A stretch of 64,000 nucleotides of DNA. It comes from Brachycybe producta. Lineage: Eukaryota; Arthropoda; Diplopoda; Playtdesmida; Andrognathidae. The DNA lies in NCBI GenBank assembly GCA_036925085.1, contig JAUPFP010000094.1:114501-178500 (forward strand). Direction: 5' to 3'. Positions 1-14,247 of the stretch are shown here, piece by piece. The position numbers and the translations under genes were made by a program. Every line of letters starts with the position of its first letter. Position 1 is the stretch's first letter. The notes below the pieces were generated by a model, which had not been told where the DNA came from, ran no database searches, and saw only the letters and a program-made list of their open reading frames with translations.

Positions 1-1083
1 GAAATCATTTCAAATATAGCAGAATTTATTTTCAACTTGTAGATTCTGGTCGCCAATTTTCGTTCCTTTTTTAGTTTCGGTGAATTTACTATTTTAGCAT
101 TTCCTTTCCATCAATTGACCTAACATAATCAACTAAACCACTAAAGTGACTAGAACGGCCCATTGTTTGACTGTCCTGTCGCATTCCTCACAAACTGTCC
201 AACAAATAGAAATTACATTAGCTCATTTCACTATAGTAAACTGCCTTCTTTTTTTCTTCTCCAAGTTGAAATTTTCACAGTCTAATAATTTTTGTCAAGT
301 GGAAACAGGGTCTCTCCTCAACTTAAAAATATATTCATCTCATGATTTGAAGAAAACTAAAATAATTTTAAAAAAACCACTTTCATATTTTAAAAAAAGC
401 TCCGAAAAACATCTTTTCTTTCTGTGCAATCGGAATACCTGAATTTTTGATCAATGAAGTGGTTGGTTGGTGGTCACTGGTGGTCAGCAATAAACAGCGG
501 TCATTGCCCCCCCCCTCTCACTCACTCTATTAACGATTACCAAAGACTAACCCTGGGCCATATATTAGCACAGCTGCTGCCTCCTCCTCCTCCCGGTCAG
601 GTTCCATGAATGAAGTCAATTTTATATTATTATATTAATAATAATAATAACTCCATACAACTTCATCACAACCAATAAATAGATAGATAGCGAGGCTCAT
701 TACTAAGTTATTACAAGTGTATGATGTGTCATAGCACTTGGTTCCATTTAATTGGCTTTAATATATTAAAGATGCTGCTATTAGATTACAAATATATATT
801 CTTCACCCGTAAAAAATTCTCTCTTTTCCCGTCTTGATTTCATCCGTAGGTAAAAAAAACACAATTTGAAACATTGGATAAGAGGAGAGAGAGTAAGAAA
901 CAAAACGAAAAGAGGGTCGCGCGGGGTACCCCACCCCATTTCAGATTTTATCGACATTTTTATAGCTGGGAGTCAACTTCGATTACAAAACGATCAGAGA
1001 AAATTCTTCTTGAACTTGAAAAGAATAAAACTTGCGCGCCCATTCCCTAAAGATCCCTAAAATAGATCACAACAAAGGCACAG

Positions 1084-1305
1084 TCTTAAAAGTGGTTTTA
1101 AACTAGTTTAAACGGGGGGGGGGGGTGTCTCTCTCTCAAACTCTGTTTAGTCTTGTGTTTCAGATGAGCAAAACGAAGAGAAGAAACTAGAAAGAAGGTA
1201 GCTCAAGTTGATCCTTTTGGAGACTTTTTTTCATGTTGATGTATATCTTTCAAAATAAGCTTTTTATGTCAGTTTGAAAATGAGCGACCATAAGCAGACA
1301 ATACT
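1084..1305. mobile_element. Palindromic element family 1, left half
   Basis: Outer arm agtggttttaaac, then a G homopolymer, then gaaactagaaagaaggtagc, and the centre tatctttcaaaataagcttt and ttatgtcagtttgaaaatga. The matching right arm is not adjacent. Confidence 0.6.
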
Positions 1306-1725
1306 GTTTGTTGTGTTTTATTAAATTTTGAAAGAAAATACTCCTTTAAATTACCCTTTCTAGTTCCTCTTAATTTTCCATCATTATCCATCATAATTAA
1401 GGTTTTAACACTTGTAGCTAATTAAAAAGTTGCTATTAGATGGTGGTTGCAACCAAATTAAAACCAATCAAACAATTTTTTTTTCACCAAACAAACTTTA
1501 TTTTCTTCAGAGAAGATAAAAACGAAGGTGCATTTTACATATTATTTCAGAATTAATTTAACTTATTATTTTCAATTTTTGTTCGATTAACGAAACGGCG
1601 ATTTTTCTTTCATGTTAATTTCCATAGACAAAAATGTCTAACAATTAAAATAGTCTGAACTCATTAATTAAAGATTCAAAAATCCCTTCCATTCATTAGC
1701 ATTAATTTATATCTTGATGTAATCG

Positions 1726-1868
1726 TTATTTTTATATCTTTTAAAATAAACTTTTTATGTCATTTTTAAAAATGAATACGATCATTTTCCAACTGCAATA
1801 AAAAGTTTATTTTAAAAGATATCGTTGTAAAAATTTGTCTTTTCGCCTTCATTTACTATTCTAGTTTA
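1726..1868. mobile_element. Palindromic element family 1, core fragment
   Basis: Core pair tatcttttaaaataaacttt and aaagtttattttaaaagata around a short spacer, ending in ctattctagttt. Outer arms are missing. Confidence 0.6.
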
Positions 1869-3420
1869 AAATGAATCTTGAACCCTCACTATCGCCTGCC
1901 ATTCCACTATTAAATGACTGAAGACAGTGAAGATCCCTCTCGTCTAGGTGGTGGTGGTGTCCATTCTCCTGTCAATCGGACTCCAACTGGGGCTAAGTGT
2001 GTCTCTTCCACGAGAGACATGTAATTGGCCACTAATTGGCTTCATTTTCAAAAAAGGGCTACAAATGGGCACCGAAACAAGAAGAAGAAGAAGAAGCAGC
2101 TCCTCGCAGCCTTATTTATTATAATGACGAGAGAGTAATCTAAAAAAAGAGGGGGCCCGTCGCTCATATAAAAAATACACCTTTTAAATAATAAATTCCT
2201 AGAAATTGTCTTCTCTCTTATGAATAGGCTATAAAAAATAGAAGTGTCATAAAACAAAACACACGAAATACAATCATAAAAAACGACAACAAAAAATAAT
2301 AGTTAATTATTTAAAATGCCCAGTAATTTCTCTCTCTCCCTTTGAAACTTTCATTTCTTCGTATGTTCGCGCGTTCCCCCGACTCGCAATCAATTTTAAA
2401 AAAGTAGAAAATGAAGAAGGCTGAATTTTAAGTAGATCGCCAACCAGTTTAAAATAAGCTAACTACTTTTAACTAACCACTTTTATAAGAAGACTCTTTC
2501 TCTCTCCCTACATTTAATGGGCAACTTTGAAACAAGTCACAAATTAAAAGAGTAAAAAACTGAAAAACCAAATTCAAGAAAAGCTAACAATTTCTTCTCT
2601 CGAATTCAATATAAAAACTATTGTCACTGACTACACTACACCTTCTAGTTTTTAAAAACGGAGAACTTCAACTCTCCATACATTTAACATGAACAAATAA
2701 TGAAAAACAAAATGGATTCTCTAAAAACTAAACAGCTCAGTAGAAATCAATGAAACTTCTTCTTAAACATAACTAACTCCCTATGAGATAATTTCTCCTT
2801 TCAATTCCATAATAGAAAATGACCATCACAAATTTAAAACAGGAAATATTTTGAAAAAACTAAGTAGAAATTGAATGAAATTGTCCAAAAAGAAACTTAT
2901 TTTCTGTCTTCTTTAACTTTTATGTTCATTGATTTAGTTTGAATGAACTTAAGTTAGGAACCAATTCTCAGTTTGAGTTTGCACTCAACTAAAGTAAGCC
3001 GCGTCCACACTTAGGAATGCAATTAAGTGGAAAAAAGCCATTTCGACTTTCAGCAGGTTTCCTTCTGCAACAATGTCTTTAAATGTCTCCTTCGCCACAT
3101 GTTTCACCAAATGATCTATTCTGTGTTTCAAGCAGAGACAATTGGAGATTTATGTTTCACTAGTGTGGATAGTCTCCCTTAGTTTCATCATGTTGGGAAC
3201 ATCTTTGGACGTAGACATACAGACACAATGCAACACAAATGTCTCCCCACTTCTTTGCGTGGACACACACCTTTATGCAGTTTCAACCATATGAATCTTG
3301 TATTTTTTTGTCTTTTCTTCCTTCCAAACATTACAGTAGAAACCTTAAGGTTTGGTCAAACTCAAGTAAAACTGATTTACAAATTTAAATACTATTCTTC
3401 TTTCCATATGAGACACAATC

Positions 3421-3424
<4 letters not shown>

Positions 3425-3468
<44 letters not shown>

Positions 3469-3485
3469 AGAGAGAGAGAGAGAGA
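3425..3485. repeat. (AG)n microsatellite
   Basis: About 60 bp of AG with two GGG interruptions. Confidence 0.98.
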
Positions 3486-3998
3486 AAACCCTCCAAAAAT
3501 GTTTTTCATGTTCTTGTTGTAGTGTGTGACTGACTGACCAACCTATAAATGTAATACACGGTCATTGAAACCTCCACCCATTCCAACACATTGTGTAATC
3601 ACGAAAACACACTACAAAACGTGCTTAGTGTGCTACTCCTAACCGCAAAGACAATGCCCTGATTAACACACAAACCCATCCCTTTTCAAACACCCCCCAT
3701 TTTCTGCTCATCATCGTCATCGTCATCATCCTCATTGAGGATTCCTCAATCATCATGAATGATTAAAAGAATAAATCATTAACTAGAAGTAAATGTAGAA
3801 GACAAAAAAAAAAGAACATGAAATGTCATATTTAATGACACATTAAAAAATCGCTTTTTATTAAAACAAAATAAGGGAAGAATCACACTCGCTGAAAAAC
3901 CAGCAGAAATAAATAAAAAATCAGAATATTTATTTGGTTTTTCTTCTCCTAAAAATAGAATTATTTGGATGATCATCACTCATATTGCATTTTTATGT

Positions 3999-4360
3999 TG
4001 ATTTTTTAAAACTCTTTTTATTCTGTTTATTTTTAGGAGCAATATGAAGAAAAACTAGAAAATGTTTTACAAACTAGAAGGATAGCTCAATCACTTACTT
4101 TTCATGTTTGATATGTTACAAAATGAACTTTTTTTTTAATAGACAAAAATTAAAAAAAATTATCTTCTGCTTAAAGTTGGTGCATTTTCAAACACAAAAA
4201 AGTATATTTTGAAAAATATTAATATGAAAATATACCCTTAAGTGATAGAGCCGCCTTTCTAGTTTCTAAAACACATTCGAGATTCTCTTCATCTCGCGCC
4301 TGAAAAACACAATAATCAAGAGAGAATCGAGAAGCGCGTCGTTTACACTTTAAACCCACC
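3999..4360. mobile_element. Palindromic element family 1, near-complete copy
   Basis: Long terminal inverted repeat element. The inner arms match (aaactagaaggatagctcaa on the left, its inverse near 4243-4275 on the right), and the right outer arm ends gtttacactttaaaccc. The middle holds the pair ttacaaaatgaac and tatattttgaaaaatatt in inverted order. It has no coding capacity. Confidence 0.7.
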
Positions 4361-5280
4361 TGAATAATAATAATAATATAACTACTCAAACCCCCCTCCT
4401 TTTCAACCTCCAAAAAATATGTCTCACTGAAACAATTTCACATTGCACATAATATACATATATATTCTAATGCAAAAGAATAAAATTCAGTGTTTGAGGT
4501 TCTGAGAAAATTCCTTTTTATAAGTTATTTTTTTTTTGTCATAAAAATGTTTCCCAGCATTAAAGAACCTTTTTTTTTCTTTTCTTAGGTGAATCACCAC
4601 CACCGACAAAGTGAGTTAACCATAATAATAATGACTGGAATAAATGGAAAGTGCTACTAAATATAAGGTTTGTTCACTCCCCCGACTTTCACCCGTCATT
4701 TAACGAAGAACCCACTTTACTTTTTGGACTACTTAAGATTTGGGTAAGTTACACAAAGACTAGAAGAAGAAAAATGTCCCCCATCCCCTCTTTTTAAGTG
4801 TCTTTAAAAAGGGTTTCCTAACGGAACTAAACATAGTTATGGAAACAACAACGAACCACAAAAAATACTATTTCTGTCAGACCGAAAGAACAAAAAGTAG
4901 AAAGAAAACGTCTTATTATTATTATTATTATCATCACCATCACCAAAACTCCCAATTTCTTTTTGGCGACATCATCCAGTGTGAGTGAGAGAAAACGAAA
5001 AAAATCCCCGTTAAACACAGGGGTTTTTTTTCTCGTTGAAAACTACAATTCTCCATGTTCCAATGATTTCTTCTTATTTTTTGGCAATAATTGTTGCAAG
5101 TTCACACTGCCTCTCCTCTGAATTAAAGCCTATATTTTAAGGTGGCCAGCCAGGTTCAATGTAACATCATCACTGACCCACACCCAATACAAATGCAACT
5201 TCTTGCGAGACCCAAACAAACTGTCTCCAAATGCATTTAAAACTGAATCCTCATTGTAATCATATCAAACTTAAATATTA

Positions 5281-5848
5281 AGCTGCGTACAGACGGTCAA
5301 TTCTGGCTTGTCCATCCTTTGCTTTTCATATGACATTTTATGTGGGTAACACATGTTTTTTCTCTTTACAACCAAGATAAATCCATGTCAGAAACACAAA
5401 CGCAAAAAGTGTGCGAAGAATCGTCTGCTTTTTGAAGCTAAAGAAGCTAAATCTTGCTTCAAATGTCATCCATTTTATTTTTTACGTTCTTTGAATTGTA
5501 TTGCAGATGAAGCACTAAGTACAGTTTGCGCCATCTATTGACCACAATCAGTTTCGGCACTAAATGCTCCATAGGATGTGCTCTTAATTGAGTTACCTCC
5601 TCTGTATGGTTATCTTGATTATAAATAGTTGCCTATTTTCCCATCATCACAAAACTTTTCCATTTTAACAAATGCTTATGTTCTTACGTTGCACGGCTTG
5701 TCAATCCACGCTACAAAGCTTCCTTAAGTTCAACCCAACCAACCAATATTTAATAGCAATAAAAGTTGGATTGAATTAACAAAATCAACCACATACACGT
5801 ATCGATTTTTGAATTGAAAAGCCAACAATTGATCGTGTGTACGCAGCT
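5281..5848. mobile_element. 568-bp inverted-repeat element with TTA target duplication
   Basis: Left end AGCTGCGTACAGACGGTCAA, then ttctggcttgtcc. Right end is the inverse of AGCTGCGTACACACGATCAA, then ttgttggcttttc. TTA lies immediately outside both ends (5278-5280 and 5849-5851). A 3-bp TTA/TAA duplication is typical of PIF/Harbinger elements. The interior has no transposase and is best seen as a non-autonomous member. Confidence 0.7.
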
Positions 5849-5988
5849 TTAGGGTCTAACATAAAAAGTGTCGCGGCCCTAAAGATGTAACAGGCGCTCG
5901 TTTAGAATGTATTATGAAATTATCAAGGATTTAATGCATTTGAAAACATGTGTTCCATTCACTGTCATTCGTGTTCATATACACGCAC

Positions 5989-6086
5989 CTGAGTAACATT
6001 GCACAGTTCCATTGTAATTAGAACAATTACATGGATCTCCTCCAATCGCCTCACATAAATGCTGCAATGTCGAAGGCCACAAAGGC
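5989..6086 (-). CDS. Weak candidate cysteine-rich internal exon
   Basis: A 98-base open segment lies between an acceptor (tgccacag) and a strong donor (CTCAG/gtgcgt). It would encode 32 residues including HLCEAIGGDPCNC and NGTVQCYS, a spacing reminiscent of VWC-like modules. The acceptor half lies in a motif that recurs at least three more times in this window, so the splice site may be part of a repeat. A second frame is also open. No neighbouring exon was found. Confidence 0.15.
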
Positions 6087-6888
6087 CTGTGGCAGACGAG
6101 ACAACAATCCAAATGCAACATGCAAACACAATGAATGAATGGGCAAAAACAAAACAAAAAATGCGAAAGTTGTTTGTGCCACTGACTGACTGACTGACTG
6201 AATTGCATTCAAAAACCTTAATGTGGTTATTAATATACCTCATTATGGACAGAAAAACCTTGGCATTATTTTCCATTCAAACTTCAGAGGACAGAGTGAA
6301 AGAGAGAGAGAGAGAGACGAAGAGGAGGACCTTGTAGAATTTTGAAAACTTAAAATATGACAATAGACAGAACAATGGAATCACATCATCATTATCATCT
6401 AAATAAAATGCTTAATATATGTTAAAAAGAGCCTTTTCTTTTTCATTTCAAACTAGTAATTACAAGATATATCATTTTAGTTGTGACAAATGAGCGTAAC
6501 TTTTTTAAACTTGATTCCCAATATATTATAATAATAACCAGAATAAAGGAGAATATATTTACACCTGTGTGAGAGATAATAAAATGGAATTGATAAAAAT
6601 CGAACTTTACAGTGTAAGAGAGAGAGAGACACGCCCACATGATAATAAGGACCAGTGACCACAGAACCATATATGGATGAAGAAATCGGTAAGAAATAAG
6701 ATATGAATTAGAAAGTAGAAACGGTCACTTCAGGCTACTACTTTAGATGACAATCTTCAAATTTTCATGGAAACTTCGTACGATTGACAATTTCAACAAG
6801 GTCAACTTCTTCTCTCGACTGGAGGAGGTTAGACCATGAAGGAGAGAGCAGCCCGGGAAACATTCTCTAAGGACTGGAGCTGGTTTTA

Positions 6889-7227
6889 AAGCTCTCTCGG
6901 GGAACTCTTGATTAGATATCTTGTCTTTTTAAAGAGAAATTTGAATATGTGATTTACAAACTAGAATAGTAGCTCAATAACACATTTTCATGTTGATATC
7001 TTTTAAAATAAACTTTTTATGTCAGTTTCAAAAAATGAGCTAGCTTTTTAAACAAACTATTTTTTTTCAACTTTAGTCTATTAAAAGTTTAGTTAAAACG
7101 TAAAACAATATGAAAGTACTTTTAAGAGTGATTGAGCTACCCTTCTAGTTTCTACAACACTTTCTCATTTCTTTTAATTTTGAATCCTGAGTTCGAGAGG
7201 TGCCGTCGTTTACACTTTAAAACCCCA
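6889..7227. mobile_element. Palindromic element family 1, complete copy
   Basis: Starts tggttttaaagc and ends cgtttacactttaaaac, so the outer arms are inverse to each other. The inner arms (caaactagaatagtagctc and gagctacccttctagtttc) and the centre (tatcttttaaaataaac...) fit the family. About 340 bp, non-coding. Confidence 0.75.
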
Positions 7228-10200
7228 TTAACTCTCTCACTGAGCCACCAAATTGAAAATGGCATTTGAACGCCACAGTTGAAATGCACCCAGAATTCAA
7301 TTGCAACTTTTCGACTTTTGCTCACTTGATTATTTTTCTTATGGCACTTATTCTCGCCTAAAAATGTGTATTTATACATTTCATTTGTTTCCTTGAATTC
7401 ATCTAAAACTAGACCCAACAACTACAGTCTAAAACGATTCTAAATATTTATTAAAACTGCAGATAAAAACAACAACAACCAGAAAGAAACTTTAATCAGT
7501 TGTTAAGTGGTCGCCACGTAATGCAGTGAAGCCTGACGACACTAATTTATCGCACTTTCATTTATTGTACATATTAATGGTACTTAACTTTCTAGTTTTT
7601 TTCGTCATTAAATTATTCTTCGGCTATTGAAAAGAAACAACATCATCACGGGTCGATGGATGAATTTACGGACGATGATGATTGTTTACGGAAGAGGAAA
7701 CAAAAATAAGAAAGTAAAATTTTGTATATTTTCTGTGTGTGTGTTTTGTACCCCCCCCCCCCCCCCCCCCCCTACGCCTCCGTATATCTTAAATAATAAT
7801 CTAAAAATGACCTAAACAAGGGTTCGTTTTAGTTTCGGATCACAACTTTACAAGGAAGAGGAATTATTCCCTAGGGACTATTAAACTTTATTATGTATTC
7901 ATATAATTTCAAAATTATATGATTTTATTACTATACTCATAAAATGAAATGGGGAAATTGTTTCGCATGTGTCGTCAATTAATGTATAATTCAAACACTT
8001 TTGCCGAGAGTTTCCTCCCCTCCTGAAAAGACGACAAACCTCCTCCGACCTTTAGTCAGATCCAACCATGTCCATGGACAGCCCCAGCCATAGTTGTTAC
8101 CTGTTGCGGAGTTTGACAGTAATATCCGTAACACAGTACAAAAGACATAATTACTTTCACTCAAATAAGGTTTCTTTTTAAGAAAACACAAACTAATAAC
8201 ATAAAGTCATAATTGGAAGTTTAGTTTTAATTGTTCTGTAGTATCCCTAATACAACCATCAACCCACAATACCTGCTGCGAACTGAACAATAAGTGTTGC
8301 GGTTGCAACACTGCAACACCCCCTGATGCCGCCTACATACGGATCCAACCTAGTATGGCTAACAAACCTAGAAAACCTAGAACTGGCACGTTAGCAAAAC
8401 CCCACAGTCCCATTAGAGACGTACATAAAGTCCCATGCCAGTATATGGGGTGGTAATTTCATGAAAAATGTCCATAGTGGTCTTCACGGGTTTACTGAAC
8501 CTTATAATCCTGGTGGGCTTATGAAAAAACGCACAAGAGCTCTTCATATAGTCTTTATTTTCCGGAAATTTGGGGCCAGGGGGTCTCATGGATTTTGTGG
8601 GTTGTGTTCACTACAGTATAAAGGTTTGTGGGGTGGGTTTCAATTCTTGTACAAATTTTGAATTTGAAAAAAATTACCGAGGAACCATCCAAGAAGGCCT
8701 GTAGCAGAGGGACAAAGGTCTCAATGCAGCATGTGAAATGCATTTTCAAAATCCAATAACAGTTGTTCCACTGCCTTCCTCTAATAGGCGCAAATAACCT
8801 GTAATATGAACCGGCCCTGCAAAAAATCTCTAATTTTTGTTAGAATGGCTATTTCTGCCCAATAATAATGCCCTACTGCACAGATGCACTGAACTTGAAG
8901 TTTGTTTAGGACAAGAGCCTTCTACTCCACTACTTCCACTTTTGGTGGTTGCTACGTATTTTTTATTCAAAGATTCGAAGTGGTCGGTTTTGGCAACAAC
9001 CCGATTTCATTTTACAGTCGAAATCGACTATAAAACCCTAAAACTATTAGAAGATATCTAGCAATCGTACGTAATCCACCGTAGCGCCAAGGGCTCCATT
9101 ACGCATACAGTTGCACCCATAGTTAAAAGTGACACAGGTAGAGTCCAGAAATTGCAAAATTTTAGGGTGAGCTGTAAATATAACATAGAGTGAAATACAA
9201 TTGAATGATTCACACAGTCACACACAGGTAAGCATCTGACTTTGTAACCATGAGAAGAAAAAAAAACCTTCTCAATAACGGTTCGTTGAGCTTCTAAAAA
9301 GAACATTCATTGTATGATTTATCTTGTGTAGTAATTGTACAGAAGAAGAAGAAAAAAAAGATTGTAGCAGACAGTTCTCTCTCTCAGGAACAGTCTTCTC
9401 CTCATTCGTCCATTGCCACACCTGGAAGAAACTTAGCAGGTGGAAAAAGGAGGAACTTCTACAACAAAAGTCCGCCTTTTGTTCAACTTTGAAGGACGGT
9501 TTTCTTGGAGAGGAATAGAACATAATAACTTTTGAACACACTGTAACATAAGCAACACTGAGAGTTGCTTGAGAGCATTTCTATCTCTCTCTCTCAGCTT
9601 AAATCTCGGAATCAAAACGCAAACAAGGAATTTCTTCTTATTTTTTGTTTTAAATTTAATATACGTCGACGTCATCTTTATTTTGTTAAGTTTTTGTGCG
9701 CATTTTACTTTGATATATATATATATATATATATATATTTATGTAGAAACCGGATTTGAATATGTTGTTGTGACTACTTTTTGTTTGGTTGGATATTTTA
9801 ACCAAATAGTGCGACTATTTATTAAATATTAAGCTTAAAAAGATGGATTCTTACTGTCTGTGGAATTTGTTGTGCAAATAATGAACGTATGAAGTGCAAC
9901 CGAACTTAATCTTAATCATCATCGTCATCAGGTAAAGTACAGCCAATTCATAAACATTACTTTGTTACAGGTGAAATGTTGTACTTCAGTAATATACTCA
10001 ATTATACGAGCGTAAGAGAAATAGTGTAAATTATAACATTTATATCCACTTTGCTATTGCTTTTTATACCAAACTAAACTTAGACATAAGATACAAAACG
10101 AAGTGTAAACTTTTTGATGTGAAAAATATGAAAAACGTAGTAATAAAGCCTCAGAAAAATCGCAAAAGAAGTGAAAAACAAAAATGTCGCCTCTAGTATT

Positions 10201-11889
10201 GCTTAAGATTAGTCCTTGTCGTTTCGTGCAAATTGCATGACGGATTTACTAGTATAATATATTAATATGGATTTGGTTAATTTGTCTTAATTTATATCAG
10301 TCGTTATGAACGCATTATTAAACCCCCTTTGTATTATTATAGTCATTTTAGAAACTGTTTTCAACCTACATTCCATCCGTCAAAAGTGTACCGAATCCGT
10401 TGAATCTCTAATTTATTAGAATATATGTTCAAAGTATCAATTAATTACATTATGCTAAACACGTTCACGGATAAATAATAAAAACGCTCTCCACACTCAA
10501 GTGTATTTTACTCACGAAATAACACACTTGAAACACATTTATCATTTAAACGAGACATTATTTAGTAAGAAAAAAAAAATTCGTTTTAGATCATATTCGT
10601 AATAAAAAAAAAGTTGTAGAATTTCTACCAAAATAAGTCACGACTTTAAAAAGGAGACATTAACAGAATTAAGAGTATAAGTTAATAAAGTCTAACGGCC
10701 ACATTTTCTAAAACTTAAACAAAGATTAACTTCTACGGTGGATAAACATATTTCACATTTGAAATACACTCGGAATCTCAAAATCTCGAAACTCGAGATT
10801 CGAGTTAGAAAAAGCACGGAGAAGTTTTCGACTTATCGGTCAAAGGTCGACTTTATTTCAAGAACAGAAAGAAACTAACGGCCAAAAAAAGGTGTGAGGG
10901 GAACGGAAATATGACTCCCAACACCAAATATTACAACAACAAAAAAAAGGACACAAAACTATGTAAATTCATCATAATCATCCTATTCCAACAAGAACAA
11001 CTCCTCCAGACATCTGACTTCTAGGAAAACGTACTAAAAACCAAACCACCGTTTGTTGGAAATTTCAACCTGGGTGGTCCATCAACCTCACCCTTTCCTG
11101 TATTATGTATTTTGCACAAATAAACCTAGGTAGGTTTTAGGTTGGAATACATTTTCCAAATGAAACCTGAATTCATATTCACTTATCTTGATTTGCATTT
11201 GAAGAAGAAGAGAAAACAACCTTAGAAAGAAAGAAACAAAAGGAAGGTCTTCAACGCAAGAATTTATTAAAATAGTTTATTTTTCTGTCTTCCAGCCTGT
11301 TTTTTTTTTCCTCGTCCGAGAAACACAATGCAAATATCCAAATGAGTGTTGTTATAAATAATGATATGACTCATTTTATGCCAGATTAATTCATTATTAT
11401 GCTACGGTTGAGTTTAGTCGTAATTGTATGAGTCTTGTTTCCAAATTCAAACTAAATAAATTACATTTATGTTGCATTTGAGAATGTAGTCAGGATACAA
11501 AAGTAGGACCAGTTCGTTTGAATTCGACTAAATAGTTGCCCCCCCCCTCTTCCCCCCTGTGTAGTTTAAGATGAGTGATAGCTCTGAAATTGATTGGATT
11601 TAAACACTAGGTTATGATGCATCATGGGAAAGGCATCCTAATTGACTCATAATAAATAGCTACATGCGCATTCTGTCTGCAAGTCCTGATGTTAAAAGCT
11701 AATAGCCTCTCTAGCCATGCTCTTATCAAAGCCACAAATCTCGCCGGCGTTCTCAAATGCACCTCTCTCTCTGTTGATAACTTAAAATAAGGAGGAGGAG
11801 GAGGTGCTTGTTTTTCTTCAAAAGTTTCATTTGTGTGTTTTTCTAATTATTATTATTTGCACACCACCACCACATAGCAAAAATGATAC
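7228..11889. other. Gene-free region
   Basis: Contains the C22 tract, a (TA)n tract (9712-9739), and a copy of the TGCATTTGG...GCCACAGG motif near 8.7 kb. The stretch 8.0-8.8 kb is less AT-rich than its surroundings and is open on both strands for about 65 codons, but no family is recognised and no splice pairs fit. Confidence 0.5.
7751..7772. repeat. Poly(C) tract of 22
   Basis: Twenty-two uninterrupted C, the longest G/C homopolymer in the window; the length may be affected by sequencing. Confidence 0.9.
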
Positions 11890-12182
11890 TTAAGGTTGGT
11901 TTTTAAGTGTAAACGCCCCGTTTAGTGCAAAATGTGTTTTAGAAACTAGAATCACTTAATTAGTATTTTCAAAATAAGTTTTTTATGTGAGTTTGAAAAT
12001 GAACCATTCCTAAGCAGATGATATTTATCAATTTTTGTCTATAAAAAGCTTATTTTGAAAGACATCAATATGAAAATACTAATTCAGTGATTCTATAGTT
12101 TCTAAAACGTGCATTTTGCATTTGAAATACATAACAATGCAAAGTTCGAAAAGCGCCGTTTTACACTTTAAAACCGCCTCAA
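11890..12182. mobile_element. Palindromic element family 1, shortened copy
   Basis: Begins ttaaggttggtttttaagtg and ends cactttaaaaccgcctcaa. The arms are shortened but the centre is well kept: ttcaaaataagttttttatg on the left and tctataaaaagcttattttg on the right. Flanks show TTAA on the left. Confidence 0.75.
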
Positions 12183-13749
12183 GTTACCTTCTAATCTAAA
12201 TGAAGTTGGTTTCGAAATGATGGATTAATTAATTAAGCAAGCAGTTTTGTTCGTTTGAAAATGGTTTTTAATTATCAAAATGTTATCTAAACCGAAATAA
12301 TATATAAGAAATGGTTACTTCTTTTGTTTCTCCTCCTCTGGTATTTTTTCTATCTTCTAATCAAACAGAAGACAATAAAAGTCAAAAAAGAAATGTCATT
12401 GCTCCCCTCCCCCCTTCCCCCAATTCTTACTACAGTCTATATGTTCACAGGTAACAACCCCCTCCCCCCCATTGCCTACCTTCTTTTTTCCATGAGAAAC
12501 AAATATATTTTTTTGGAGGTTGACAGAAAATAAATTTCACTTAAAAAAACGACAACTTTTCTTTTTTTCCTTCAAAATCTCAACATTTTTGTGACTTAAA
12601 TACACATAAGTATCAGCATGTATTTTATTTCATATATGGCTAATTCTTCTTAGAAGTGAAATTACTTTTTCCAAGAAAAAAATATCAAAAACTCATGGAT
12701 AATTTCTCAAGGGAGAAATTGAGAATTTGTCATTTTTCATCACGTGAAATGTCCACAAATTTCACAAGATATACGTAGGGCCTAACCAAAATAAAAAACC
12801 TTCCAGAAACATCTAGCATCCTTGAAATCCAACCTATATTTAATTCCAAAAGTCTCACAGGATTTCAAGGGATTTCATTTGTTTTTCTTAAACTGATAAC
12901 TTCATAAGGACCATAGTCCATTTAGCCCAGTGGTCCACTAAAATCACTGTGAATTATTAAATAGGTGGCGCAAATAACAAGTGTAAAAACCAGACATCCA
13001 AATATGATGTAGGCCTAATTAATAATTTACATTTTAACAAAATGGAAGATGACATATTCGGAGGAGCAATACAACCAAACAATGTTGTTCCACTTTTGAC
13101 CATTGTCATCCTACATACCTGTACATGTATAAATGTTAACCTAACAAGTGTGTCCCAATGCCACACTAACATACATTCCTTGGCACTTTGGATCTTCTCC
13201 CTTGATAAGCCTCTTTTTTTTACCTTTCTCTACCTTGTTTGTTACCTGTTTGTGGAATGTGTCATATGTGTGTATGTACTGTTGCCTATGTGTATGTGTG
13301 CTCCTTACAAAAACCATTGTAATTCAATTCCACCTTTTTGAACGAATGTTCTTGTTGTAATTTGGAAACTGACACAGCCCCATAAAACAATAATGACAGC
13401 ATGTTTCAGAACGAATTATGAAAAATAAAATAAACGTCCATTTTATTATTAAAAATGAATTTCTCAAAAACCAAAAAGAATAACTTAACGTAGATGTCTG
13501 CAATATGTCTGAATGTAGTTGGCAGAAAAAATGGAACAAATTTGTTAAGAATTAAAAAACGTATTGAATTTATTGAAAATAAAAAACTCAAGTTTAAATT
13601 AAATTTTCTTGTTTTGTTTTTAAATTCAAGATTTTTTAATTATTTTGCCAATTTATTTCGATTTTTACGATATGTTATTAACAACCCCAGTAAATTTCAA
13701 ATTTAACTACCAAGGGTGTGGGGGGGGGGGGAGGGGGGTCATAAAGGTA

Positions 13750-13855
13750 TTAAAAAACTGTCATATCTAGCTCAAAGCCTTGTAACATCCAATAAAGAAA
13801 ATTACAAAGTATTCTTATGACAAATATTGTCACATGACTGCCATGTACTGTACAC
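13750..13855. repeat. Dispersed repeat shared with 60.2 kb
   Basis: Shares gtcatatctagct, aaaattacaaa, and atgacaaatattgtcacatg with the 60.23-60.36 kb region in the same order. Nature unknown; probably a small DNA element. Confidence 0.4.
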
Positions 13856-14203
13856 TTTGGCGTCTCAAATCCTAACGAAAAATGCCATTTGTAAAGAAAA
13901 GACTATTCGGTTCAGAAAATAAGTAAATGGAGGGAAAAACTGTACTGAAGTGTCGGTGAAAATGATGTCATTCATATTTTTTTAAAAAAATTGACGAACA
14001 CCTGGTTTTTGTAACTTGTAAGGAGGGGAGAGGAGGGGACCTACTGAACAAAACATACAATTTGTAAAAATCAGGTGTAGAAAAATAAACAAGGCGAAAC
14101 CACGAACGAGAGAGAGAGAGAGAGATAAACACATCCCCATCGGTTAAAATTAAAGGCAAAGTCAGAGAGATCAAAAAACCCCTTTCGTCTCTCAATCATA
14201 ATC

Positions 14204-14205
<2 letters not shown>

Positions 14206-14246
<41 letters not shown>
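14206..14246. repeat. (ATT)n microsatellite
   Basis: About 13 perfect ATT units. Confidence 0.95.

Positions 14247-14247
<1 letters not shown>

Larger units (their letters stand above)
1..3998. other. Gene-free AT-rich region
   Basis: Apart from the family 1 pieces and an (AG)n tract I see only unique AT-rich sequence with short A and T runs. Open frames are short, low-complexity and without splice-site support. Confidence 0.6.

Noticed and set aside
7991-8749. Coding-like frames such as one with GWGCPWTWLDLTKG
   Set aside because: Open on both strands with no matching exon neighbours; considered a possible exon or organelle insertion but no family could be named.
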